A stretch of 21,639 bases of DNA, from contig CAYWKM010000030.1 of the NCBI GenBank assembly GCA_964459165.1, forward strand, positions 1-21,639, given 5' to 3'. This DNA is from RGIG4074 sp964459165 (GTDB taxonomy: Bacteria > Bacillota > Clostridia > Christensenellales > Borkfalkiaceae). The position numbers and the translations under genes were made by a program. Shown piece by piece: positions 1-6,560 of this stretch (the stretch's first letter is position 1; each line of letters starts with the position of its first letter). Under the pieces are notes generated by a model. That model saw nothing but the letters and a program-made list of their open reading frames with translations, was not told the origin of the DNA and did no database searches.

Positions 1-3
1 ACG

Positions 4-48
4 CCCGCAAGAAGCCTTTTTTTAGCTTTTTGCGGGTTTTTCGTTTTT
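4..48 (+). terminator. Intrinsic terminator of an upstream gene
   Basis: A 12-bp stem pairs 4-15 (cccgcaagaagc) with 25-36 (gctttttgcggg), with one G-T wobble and a 9-nt loop. It is followed by tttttcgttttt at 37-48. This is the classic hairpin plus U-tract and ends a transcript that starts outside the window, so the following gene needs its own promoter, which is visible directly downstream. Confidence 0.85.
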
Positions 49-52
49 AGCG

Positions 53-81
53 TTGACTTTTGGATTATACTATGCTATAAT
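53..81 (+). promoter_or_regulatory. Sigma-A promoter for the asp23-like/nusB operon
   Basis: The -35 box is TTGACT at 53-58 (5 of 6 consensus). A 17-bp spacer leads to a perfect -10 TATAAT at 76-81, preceded by TGC, which makes an extended -10. Transcription would start near 88, giving a leader of about 23 nt that contains the aggag Shine-Dalgarno site at 97-101. This is the strongest promoter seen in the window and fits constitutive expression of a housekeeping operon. Confidence 0.85.
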
Positions 82-110
82 GACGATAATGATAATAGGA
101 GTATAATAGA

Positions 111-482
111 ATGGCTAACATTAGATATAATCCCAATACAAAACAGAACGGAAAGGTGGTCTATAACGAGGGCATCGTAAACGGTATCGCCTCCCTTGCC
201 GTGAGCGAAGTCGAAGGGGCTGAATTGGTGTCGGGGAAAAGGGGTATCCGCCTTTATTTTGAAAAAGACGGCGTGTACGCCGATATCTCCGTCATTGTCA
301 GATACGGGTACAATATCCCCGAGCTGGCTTTCCGAATCCAGCAGTCTATCAAGCAGACCGTCGAATCCATGACCGTTTACAAGATCGCAAAGGTAAACGT
401 TCATATTCAGGGGGTCGTATTCCCCGACGCGTCCGACGCGACTCCCACGCTTCCGGTGGCGAACGCCGAGAATAAACAGTAA
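111..482 (+). CDS. Asp23/Gls24 family envelope stress protein (YqhY-like)
   Basis: A 123-residue protein of the Asp23/Gls24 (DUF322) family. The family pattern is visible: an N-terminal stretch with GKVVYNEGIVNGIASLAVSE, a central VYADISVIVRYGYNIPE strand region, a helix with RIQQSIKQTVESMT, and the closing VNVHIQGVVF strand. Members are small soluble proteins, some associated with the membrane. The copy next to nusB corresponds to YqhY of Bacillus, a protein linked by genetics to acetyl-CoA carboxylase activity; that link is family knowledge and is not shown here. The ATG at 111 has aggag 9 nt upstream and lies just behind a strong promoter. The C-terminal tail after residue 105 is low-complexity (Asp, Ala, Pro, Thr) and probably disordered. 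The identity is clear; the exact cellular role is not. Confidence 0.88.
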   Translation: MANIRYNPNTKQNGKVVYNEGIVNGIASLAVSEVEGAELVSGKRGIRLYFEKDGVYADISVIVRYGYNIPELAFRIQQSIKQTVESMTVYKIAKVNVHIQGVVFPDASDATPTLPVANAENKQ

Positions 483-496
483 CAATAAAGAAAAAG

Positions 497-532
497 ATTT
501 CCCTTTAACGTTTGTCTTTAAGGGGAAATTTT
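497..532 (+). terminator. Hairpin between asp23-like gene and nusB (attenuator-like)
   Basis: Twelve base pairs form between 497-508 (atttccctttaa) and 518-529 (ttaaggggaaat), with one T-G wobble and a 9-nt loop. Only about four T residues follow. It lies in the 75-nt spacer between the asp23-like stop and nusB. No separate promoter for nusB is obvious, so this is more likely a leaky terminator or an mRNA processing/stabilising hairpin than a full stop. Confidence 0.5.
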
Positions 533-557
533 GCATTGAAAAGGGATATAGAAAGCT

Positions 558-944
558 ATGAGAAGCGAAGCGAGAGAAGTCGCGTTAAAGGTCTTGTTTG
601 CCGAGCAATTCGGCAGCGACGACTTGGAAGGATTGAAGAACGCGCTTACGAAAAATTTGAAGGCCGAGGACGCGTCCTTTGCGGAGGATCTTCTTTCCGC
701 CGTAAGAGAGCATAGAAACGAGCTCTTGAAGGAAATCGACGATCACATTTTTAATTTCAAAGAGAACAGACTGTATCGCGAGGATAAGTGTATCTTGTTG
801 ATCGCCATGGCGGAAATCAAGTATTTCGACGAGATTCCTCCCGTCGTTTCCGTCGACGAGGCGGTCAACCTCGCGACCAAATATTCGACGGAGCGCAGCC
901 CCGACTTTATCAACGGGCTGCTCGCGGGAGTGATCAATCAATGA
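558..944 (+). CDS. nusB: Transcription antitermination factor NusB
   Basis: A 128-residue all-helical NusB. With NusE (S10) it binds boxA RNA in ribosomal RNA leaders and supports antitermination. Family hallmarks are the N-terminal RSEAREVALKVLFAEQF, a central LYREDKCILLIAMAEIKYF, and the C-terminal VSVDEAVNLATKYSTERSP followed by FINGLLAGVI, which corresponds to the usual inEAvelAk.y...s..fvNGvL block. Length is close to the family norm. The start at 558 gives the canonical N-terminus; the purine stretch aaggga near 541-546 is a slightly distant Shine-Dalgarno site. The gene ends in an ATGA overlap with folD, so the two are probably translationally coupled. The asp23-like/nusB pairing is conserved across Firmicutes. 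Confidence 0.95.
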   Translation: MRSEAREVALKVLFAEQFGSDDLEGLKNALTKNLKAEDASFAEDLLSAVREHRNELLKEIDDHIFNFKENRLYREDKCILLIAMAEIKYFDEIPPVVSVDEAVNLATKYSTERSPDFINGLLAGVINQ

Positions 945-1798
945 GCGCGGAGGTCATCGACGGGAAAGAGCTCTCTTTAAAAATACGGGCGCAGCTGAAA
1001 GAAAGGATCGCGGCTCTTCATCGGCAAGGCGTTTCCATGGGACTGGCGGTCGTGCTCGTCGGCAACGATCCCGCTTCCGCCGTTTATGTGAGAAATAAAA
1101 TAAAGGCCTGCGAGGAGGCGGGGATTCGTTCTCTCTCCTACCTCCTTCCCGAATACGCATCCGAAGAGGAGGTAAAAGAGCTCGTTTCCTCCCTCGCGAA
1201 CGATCCCGCCGTCACGGGGATCCTCGTCCAGCTTCCTTTGCCGAAGCATCTGAATTCCGAAGAGATTTTAAAATTGATTCCTACCGAAAAGGACGTAGAC
1301 GGTTTTTCCGCCGAAAACATGGGAAAACTCGCCATGGGGCAGAAATCGCTCGTTGCGTGCACGCCGAACGGCGTCATGAGAATGTTCGAGGAGAAGAATA
1401 TTCCCTTGAAGGGGAAGCGCGCCGTCGTCGTAGGCAGAAGCAATATCGTGGGCAAACCCATGGCGATGCTTTTAACGAACGCGGACGCTACCGTCACGCT
1501 TTGTCATAGCAAGACGGAGCGGCTAAAAGAGATTTGCCTTTCCGCCGATATTTTGATCGCCGCCGTCGGCAAGGCGAAATTTATCACTTCCGATATGGTA
1601 AAAGAGGGCGCGGTCGTCGTCGACGTCGGCATGAATCGCGACGAATACGGCAAGCTTTGCGGCGACGTGGAGTACGAAACCGTAAAGGAAAAAGCCTCTT
1701 ATATCACGCCTGTTCCCGGGGGCGTGGGACCCATGACGATCACGATGCTGTTATATAATACCTGCCTCGCGGCGCTAAGGAGCAATCACCTTGACTGA
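941..1798 (+). CDS. folD: Bifunctional methylenetetrahydrofolate dehydrogenase / cyclohydrolase FolD
   Basis: A 285-residue cytosolic enzyme that converts 5,10-methylene-THF through methenyl-THF to 10-formyl-THF with NADP, feeding purine and formyl-Met-tRNA synthesis. Seen in the sequence: catalytic Tyr49 and Lys53 in YVRNKIKACEEAGI, Gln97 in GILVQLPLP, Asp120 in VDGF, CTPNGV at 140-145, the Rossmann motif VVGRSNIVGKP around 164-173, CHSKT, and PVPGGVGPMT near the C-terminus. Length matches the family (about 280-290). The ATG at 941 overlaps the nusB stop by 4 nt and has gggag at 926-930. The 3' end overlaps the ispA start by 8 nt. In many Firmicutes xseA and xseB lie between folD and ispA; there is no room for them here. 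Confidence 0.97.
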   Translation: MSAEVIDGKELSLKIRAQLKERIAALHRQGVSMGLAVVLVGNDPASAVYVRNKIKACEEAGIRSLSYLLPEYASEEEVKELVSSLANDPAVTGILVQLPLPKHLNSEEILKLIPTEKDVDGFSAENMGKLAMGQKSLVACTPNGVMRMFEEKNIPLKGKRAVVVGRSNIVGKPMAMLLTNADATVTLCHSKTERLKEICLSADILIAAVGKAKFITSDMVKEGAVVVDVGMNRDEYGKLCGDVEYETVKEKASYITPVPGGVGPMTITMLLYNTCLAALRSNHLD

Positions 1799-2669
1799 AT
1801 TTGATAAAAGATACGGCAAATATCTTACAATGTTTCACGCGACGTTGGAAGAGTATTGCGCAAAAATGAATTATCAGCCGAAAATTCTCGCCGAAAGTAT
1901 GCGTTACAGCTTGCTTTTGGGCGGAAAAAGGATTCGTCCCGTTCTCATGCTTTCCGTCTCCGAAATGCTCGGAGGGAAAGAGGAGGACGTCCTCCCCTTT
2001 GCCGTCGCGCTCGAAATGATTCATACCTATTCGCTGATTCACGACGATCTCCCCGCGATGGATAACGACGATTATCGCCGCGGAAAGCTCTCCAATCATA
2101 AAGTTTTCGGCGAGGCGAACGCCATTTTAGCCGGCGACGCGCTCTTGAACGACGCCTTCGGCATTTGCATTGAAGAATGTTATAAGGGGAAGGCTTTCAT
2201 CGAAGCGGCAAAATATCTGAGCGACAGCGCGGGCGCAAGGGGAATGATCGCGGGACAGTCCGCCGATTTGCTCTTTTCGGAACGCAAGGAATTCACCGAA
2301 GGCGATCTCGATTTTATCGATAAGCATAAGACGGGAAAGCTCTTGACGGCGGCGGTTGCCGTCGCTTCCATCCTTTCGGGTAAAAAATATTTTTCCGACT
2401 TGGAAAGGTTCGGCAATCTCTTCGGCGCGCTCTTCCAGATCACGGACGACATTCTCGACGTGACGGGTACTTTTGAACAGATGGGTAAGACGCTCGGCAA
2501 AGACAAGGACGAAAATAAACTGACCTGCGTCAGAATTTACGGATTGGAAAAATCCGTTCTTCTCGCGGACGAATGCGCGGAAAAATGCGATGCGATTCTC
2601 GATTCGTTGGACGCCGACGCTTCCTTCCTGAAGGAATTGGTAGCCTTTACGCGGACGAGGAAAAAATAA
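1791..2669 (+). CDS. ispA: Geranyl/farnesyl diphosphate synthase (polyprenyl synthetase)
   Basis: A 292-residue trans-prenyltransferase that condenses isopentenyl diphosphate with dimethylallyl or geranyl diphosphate to make farnesyl diphosphate, the precursor of undecaprenyl phosphate and quinones. Seen: GGKRIRP at 44-50, the first Asp-rich motif DDLPAMD at 85-91, GMIAGQ at 151-156, HKTGKL at 179-184, and the second Asp-rich motif DDILD at 219-223. The two-residue insert in the first Asp motif and a Tyr five residues before it (Tyr80) are typical of bacterial farnesyl synthases. The start is TTG at 1791: a strong aaggag at 1777-1782 sits 8 nt upstream, inside folD, which indicates translational coupling. 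dxs, the first enzyme of the same pathway, follows. Confidence 0.94.
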   Translation: MTEFDKRYGKYLTMFHATLEEYCAKMNYQPKILAESMRYSLLLGGKRIRPVLMLSVSEMLGGKEEDVLPFAVALEMIHTYSLIHDDLPAMDNDDYRRGKLSNHKVFGEANAILAGDALLNDAFGICIEECYKGKAFIEAAKYLSDSAGARGMIAGQSADLLFSERKEFTEGDLDFIDKHKTGKLLTAAVAVASILSGKKYFSDLERFGNLFGALFQITDDILDVTGTFEQMGKTLGKDKDENKLTCVRIYGLEKSVLLADECAEKCDAILDSLDADASFLKELVAFTRTRKK

Positions 2670-2683
2670 TAAACCAAAAGATC

Positions 2684-2726
2684 AAAACGCACCATCCTGT
2701 GTTCGCGCGTGGGATTGTGCGTTTTT
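2684..2726 (+). terminator. Hairpin between ispA and dxs
   Basis: A 14-bp stem with one mismatch pairs 2684-2697 (aaaacgcaccatcc) with 2712-2725 (ggattgtgcgtttt), with a 14-nt loop. It ends in a run of five T at 2722-2726. The T run is largely part of the stem, so termination may be partial. The A-run on the left arm makes it potentially bidirectional. No promoter for dxs is obvious downstream, so partial read-through is likely. Confidence 0.6.
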
Positions 2727-2743
2727 CATGACGGAATACCATT

Positions 2744-4462
2744 ATGCTTGAAAATTTAAATGTTGACGATGTAAAAAGAATGGACGTTGATAAACTCAAC
2801 GTTTTGTGCGACGAGATTCGCCGTAAAATAACGGATACCGTATTGGTCACGGGCGGACATCTCGCTTCCAATTTGGGAATCGTGGAGACGACGGTCGCCA
2901 TGCACCGCGTCTTCGACTTTCCGAGGGATAAAGTCGTTTTCGACGTGGGACATCAGTGTTACGCGCATAAGCTTCTCAGCGGAAGGTATCGTCTGTTTTC
3001 CACCCTCCGTACGCGCGGAGGGATTTCCGGATTTCCCAAGCGGAGCGAAAGCGAATACGACAGTTTCGATACGGGGCACGCCGGCACTGCGCTTTCCGCC
3101 GCTCTCGGCATCGCCAAGTCGAGAGATTTATCCGGACAGGATTATTTTGTCATCGCCGTCGTCGGCGACGGCTCCTTTAACAACGGACTCGTTTACGAAG
3201 CGCTCAACAGCCTCTCCGTTCTGCATACGAGAGTTCTCATCGTTTTAAACGACAACGGTATGTCCATTTCTCCCACAGTGGGCGGTATGCACAATATTTT
3301 AGGCGAGATTAAAGAGGGGGACGACGTGCGCAGCTCTCTTTACGACGTCGCGCTTTTGGAACGGTTCGGATTGCGTTACGTGGGCGTCAAAAACGGCAAC
3401 GACGTGGAAGAGATGATCGACGCGTTTGAGAGCGTAAAGCCGATTTTAAAGCATCAGTCGGCGCTTCTTCATATCGTGACGAAAAAGGGCAGGGGATATG
3501 AATTTTGCGAGGAACACCCTACCGCCACGCACGGCATTTCGCCCAAGGGCAGCGCGCAGCAAAAGGAATATTCGCAGGTTCTCGGCGAGACGCTCGGTAA
3601 AATCGCCAAAAAGGACAACCGCATCGTCGTCGTCACGGCGGCTATGACGGGAAGTCTCGGGTTGGACGATTTCTTCCGGCAGTATCCCGACCGTTCTTTC
3701 GACGTAGGGATCTGCGAAGAGCACGCCTCCGTCCTTTGCGCCGCGATGGCGACGCAGGGATTAAAGCCGTATTACGCCATTTACTCGACGTTTTTACAGC
3801 GCGCTTACGACGAAATCATTCACGATATCTGTTGCCAGAATCTTCCCGTCACGCTATGCGTCGATCGAGCGGGCGTTTCCGGATACGACGGGGAAACGCA
3901 TCAAGGAGTATTCGATTTGTCCTATCTGTTGCCTATTCCGAATCTCACGGTGGCCGTTCCCAAGGACAGAGAGGAATTGGAAAGCATGCTGTATTTCAGC
4001 GCAAGCTATCGGAAACCGCTCGCCATTCGCTATCCGAGGGCGGGGACGGAGAGCTTCGGCAGGCATAAGCCGATCGTCGATACAAAGTGGGAATATTTGA
4101 ATAAAGAGGGCGGACAGGTAACGATTTTAGCCTGCGGCGAACGCTGTCTTAGTATTGCCGCGAGTGTGAAGGAACGATTCCCTTCCAAAAAAATCGACAT
4201 TGTCAACGCGAGGTTCGTGAAGCCTTTGGATAGAGAGCTCCTTTCAAAGATATCCTCTCCCGTCGTCGTTACGATCGAGGACAACATGCTCATCGGCGGC
4301 TTCGGCGGCATGGTCGAGGATTTTTATGCGGGAAGCGGCAAAACAATCAAGAAATTCGGTTACCGAGACGAGTTTATTCCGCAGGGCGGCATAGGCGAGT
4401 TGATGCGCGATTACGGATTGAACGAGGAAGAAATCGCGTCGTATATAGGGGATCGCGCATGA
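2744..4462 (+). CDS. dxs: 1-deoxy-D-xylulose-5-phosphate synthase (compact form)
   Basis: A 572-residue thiamine-diphosphate enzyme that condenses pyruvate with glyceraldehyde 3-phosphate to 1-deoxyxylulose 5-phosphate. This is the committed step of the MEP pathway and also feeds thiamine and pyridoxal synthesis. Seen: His39 in GGHLASNLG, FDVGHQ, PKRSESEYD and TGHAGTALSAALG around 99-122, the ThDP/Mg motif GDG at 141-143 with LNDN at 168-171, KGRGYEFCEEHPTATHG, the catalytic Glu325 in VGICEEHA, YSTFLQRAYDE, and DRAGVSGYDGETHQG at 374-388. It is shorter than the usual ~620 residues, mainly because the linker after MSIS is shorter by inspection. The start codon has only a weak ggaa upstream. 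An upstream in-register ATG at 2728 hits a stop, so 2744 stands. The end overlaps tlyA by 4 nt. Confidence 0.95.
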   Translation: MLENLNVDDVKRMDVDKLNVLCDEIRRKITDTVLVTGGHLASNLGIVETTVAMHRVFDFPRDKVVFDVGHQCYAHKLLSGRYRLFSTLRTRGGISGFPKRSESEYDSFDTGHAGTALSAALGIAKSRDLSGQDYFVIAVVGDGSFNNGLVYEALNSLSVLHTRVLIVLNDNGMSISPTVGGMHNILGEIKEGDDVRSSLYDVALLERFGLRYVGVKNGNDVEEMIDAFESVKPILKHQSALLHIVTKKGRGYEFCEEHPTATHGISPKGSAQQKEYSQVLGETLGKIAKKDNRIVVVTAAMTGSLGLDDFFRQYPDRSFDVGICEEHASVLCAAMATQGLKPYYAIYSTFLQRAYDEIIHDICCQNLPVTLCVDRAGVSGYDGETHQGVFDLSYLLPIPNLTVAVPKDREELESMLYFSASYRKPLAIRYPRAGTESFGRHKPIVDTKWEYLNKEGGQVTILACGERCLSIAASVKERFPSKKIDIVNARFVKPLDRELLSKISSPVVVTIEDNMLIGGFGGMVEDFYAGSGKTIKKFGYRDEFIPQGGIGELMRDYGLNEEEIASYIGDRA

Positions 4463-5223
4463 GAGCGGATAAGTTTTTTGCGGAGAGGTTCTCTTCCCGT
4501 ACGAAGGCGGCGGAAGCCGTCGAACGCGGGCTCGTCCTTGTGAACGGCAAAAAAATAAAACCTTCGGACGAAGTCTCCTTCGCCGATACCGTCGAATATA
4601 TACAGCCGGACGAATATTACGTGTCGAACGGCGGCTATAAGCTGAGCAAAGCGATCAGGGCCTTTTCCTTCGATTGCAAAGGCAAGATCTTTGCCGATAT
4701 CGGCGCGAGCACGGGCGGTTTTACCGACTGTCTCCTGCAAAACGGAGCGAAAAAGGTCTACTGCGTAGACGTCGGGGAAAGTCTGCTCGACGAATCGCTC
4801 GCGAAGAGGGAGGAGGTCGTCGTCATGCAGAATACGAACGCGAGATATTTAAAGGCGGAGGACTTTGCCGATCCGCTCGACGGGTGCGTCGTCGACGTCA
4901 GCTTTATTTCGCTGAAGCATATCTTGCCTGCGGCGGCAAGTATTCTGCCGACGGGCGGCGTCGTATTGGCTCTGATCAAGCCGCAATTTGAATGCGAAAG
5001 AAAGAACATCGGCAAGAGCGGCGTCGTCGGCAGAGCGACGCACGCGAGAATCATCCGCTCGCTGTACGATTTCGCCGCGCAGCGCCGCCTTTACGCGCTC
5101 GATATCGTCAACGCGCCCGTGAGGGAAAGGAAGAACGTCGAATACGTCATTTTTTTAAAAAAGGACGCCGAGCGGTATCTTTCCGTCGAACGTATTTTAC
5201 AAAAAGCCGACGAATTAAAATAA
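4459..5223 (+). CDS. tlyA: TlyA family rRNA (cytidine-2'-O)-methyltransferase
   Basis: A 254-residue protein with an N-terminal S4 RNA-binding domain (about 1-47, VERGLVLVNGKKI) and a C-terminal Rossmann-fold SAM methyltransferase (about 56-254). Seen: GGYKL at 58-62 with the catalytic-type Lys61, the SAM motif ADIGASTGGFTDCLL at 79-93, DVSFISL at 146-152, and LIKPQFE at 172-178, giving the K-D-K-E arrangement of 2'-O methyltransferases. Characterised TlyA enzymes methylate C1409 of 16S rRNA and, in some species, C1920 of 23S rRNA; the older hemolysin A name is misleading. The ATG overlaps the dxs stop (ATGA), so translation is probably coupled. The dxs-tlyA order is conserved in Firmicutes. 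Confidence 0.93.
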   Translation: MRADKFFAERFSSRTKAAEAVERGLVLVNGKKIKPSDEVSFADTVEYIQPDEYYVSNGGYKLSKAIRAFSFDCKGKIFADIGASTGGFTDCLLQNGAKKVYCVDVGESLLDESLAKREEVVVMQNTNARYLKAEDFADPLDGCVVDVSFISLKHILPAAASILPTGGVVLALIKPQFECERKNIGKSGVVGRATHARIIRSLYDFAAQRRLYALDIVNAPVRERKNVEYVIFLKKDAERYLSVERILQKADELK

Positions 5224-5241
5224 AAAAATTTTGAATCTATC

Positions 5242-5270
5242 TTGAATATATTCGTGAAAAGATGTATAAT
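5242..5270 (+). promoter_or_regulatory. Sigma-A promoter for nadK-argR-recN (possibly leaderless)
   Basis: TTGAAT at 5242-5247 (4 of 6) and a perfect TATAAT at 5265-5270 are separated by 17 bp. The predicted start of transcription, 6-7 nt after the -10 box, coincides with the nadK ATG at 5277, leaving no room for a Shine-Dalgarno site. The -35 box overlaps a perfect 10-bp palindrome, gaatatattc, at 5244-5253, which could be a small operator. It is shorter than a standard ARG box, so control by the ArgR encoded two genes downstream is only a possibility. Confidence 0.7.
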
Positions 5271-5276
5271 AAAGCC

Positions 5277-6077
5277 ATGAAAGTAGGAATTATTTACAAA
5301 AAAGGAAAATTGAAGGACGAAAGCGTTCTTTCCTCTCTCATCGACGGCTTCCGAGAGCGCGGAGCGGAAACGAAGATGCTGAACGGGTACGACGAGTTGG
5401 TCGGGCTGGACGTGGTCGTCGTTCTCGGCGGCGACGGGGCTATCCTTCATTCCGCAGTCGTCGCGGCGAAAAATCATATCAAAATCGTAGGAATCAATTA
5501 CGGCACGCTCGGTTTTCTGACGGAGTATGAAAGCAAGGACACGAAGCAGGTGATCTCCCTCGTCTGCGACGGAAATTATCGCGTTCAGAAAAGGAGCGTT
5601 TTAAAAGTGGAATGCAAGGGGAACGTCGCCTATTGTTTAAACGAAGTCTGCATTCAGCGCAACGCGTTAGCGCCCTCCGCCAAGCAGATGATCGAGTTCG
5701 GCGCGGAGATGAACGGCAGGCATATGGACGATTTTTTGTCGGACGGACTCATCGTGTGTACGCCGACGGGATCCACCGCTTACTCCCTTTCCGCCGGCGG
5801 CTGCATCATGACGCCCGAGACGAAGAGCTTTATGCTCACGCCCGTATGCGCGTTTTCTTTGAGGAGCAGACCGATTGTTTTTCCCGACGACGTCAGGCTT
5901 TCAATCGTCGTCAATCGCGAGAAGGATAACGTTTTATTGTTTTGCGACGGAAAGCTTTTATGCGAAGCGACTCACCTTGATAAAATTTCGATTTCGAAAG
6001 CGGATTTTACCGCCGACTTTATCACCGGAGAGGATTTCTCTTTTTTCGATAAACTGAACGGAAAATTCGGTAAATAG
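5277..6077 (+). CDS. nadK: NAD kinase
   Basis: A 266-residue cytosolic kinase that phosphorylates NAD to NADP using ATP or polyphosphate. Seen: the GGDG loop in VVLGGDGAILHSA (GGDG at 51-54), GINYGTLGFLTEYE at 72-85, the NE motif in CLNEVCIQRN (Asn122, Glu123), and the conserved DGLIVCTPTGSTAYSLSAGG at 156-175 that binds NAD. The start at 5277 gives the family N-terminus MKVGIIYKK. An in-frame ATG at 5262 would add five residues, but it lies upstream of and against the -10 box and also lacks a Shine-Dalgarno site. The promoter spacing makes a leaderless mRNA likely. It sits between tlyA and argR, as in many Clostridia. Confidence 0.95.
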   Translation: MKVGIIYKKGKLKDESVLSSLIDGFRERGAETKMLNGYDELVGLDVVVVLGGDGAILHSAVVAAKNHIKIVGINYGTLGFLTEYESKDTKQVISLVCDGNYRVQKRSVLKVECKGNVAYCLNEVCIQRNALAPSAKQMIEFGAEMNGRHMDDFLSDGLIVCTPTGSTAYSLSAGGCIMTPETKSFMLTPVCAFSLRSRPIVFPDDVRLSIVVNREKDNVLLFCDGKLLCEATHLDKISISKADFTADFITGEDFSFFDKLNGKFGK

Positions 6078-6086
6078 GAGGAATTT

Positions 6087-6539
6087 ATGCAAAGAAGCGT
6101 CAGACAAGCCAAAATCTTGGAAATTATTTCTTCAAAAGAGATCGAAACGCAGGAAGAGCTTTGCGGGGAACTCAACCGTCGGAATATTCTCGCAACGCAG
6201 GCGACGATTTCGCGCGATATCAAGGATATGCATCTGATAAAGGTTTCGGGAATCGAAAAACGTTACCGTTACGTTTATATCGGGAAGGGGGAAAACGAGC
6301 TTCCGACGAGAATCCGCAATCTCTTTAAGGATTGCGTTTTAAGCATTCGCAACGCGGATAACATCATCGTCATAAAGACGCTGAGCGGCAACGGTCAGAA
6401 CGCGGGAATGATCGTCGATAAGTTATCTTATCCGGAAATTCTCGGCTGCGTCGCGGGGGACGACACGCTGATCGTCGTGTGCGATTCGACGGACAGCGCG
6501 GTCGAGACGGTTGAAAAGCTCAACGATTTTTTACAGTAA
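6087..6539 (+). CDS. argR: Arginine repressor ArgR
   Basis: A 150-residue transcription factor: an N-terminal winged helix-turn-helix (about 1-65) with the recognition segment QATISRDIKDMHLIKV at 38-53, and a C-terminal hexamerisation/arginine-binding domain (about 75-150) with SGNGQNAGMIVDKL and the arginine-contact motif VAGDDT at 122-127. In the presence of arginine the hexamer binds ARG boxes, represses arginine synthesis genes and can activate catabolic ones. The start is clear: a perfect aggagg at 6076-6081 lies 5 nt before ATG, 9 nt after the nadK stop. Placement directly before recN is conserved in Firmicutes, where the ArgR homologue is called AhrC in Bacillus. No arginine biosynthesis genes are in the window, so targets are elsewhere. 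Confidence 0.94.
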   Translation: MQRSVRQAKILEIISSKEIETQEELCGELNRRNILATQATISRDIKDMHLIKVSGIEKRYRYVYIGKGENELPTRIRNLFKDCVLSIRNADNIIVIKTLSGNGQNAGMIVDKLSYPEILGCVAGDDTLIVVCDSTDSAVETVEKLNDFLQ

Positions 6540-6560
6540 ACGAAAGGAAATGGCGAACGC

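Noticed and set aside
5244..5253. ARG box for ArgR before nadK
   Set aside because: gaatatattc is a perfect palindrome but is too short: the standard site has two TGAAT/ATTCA half-sites separated by five bases. Kept only as a possible small operator.
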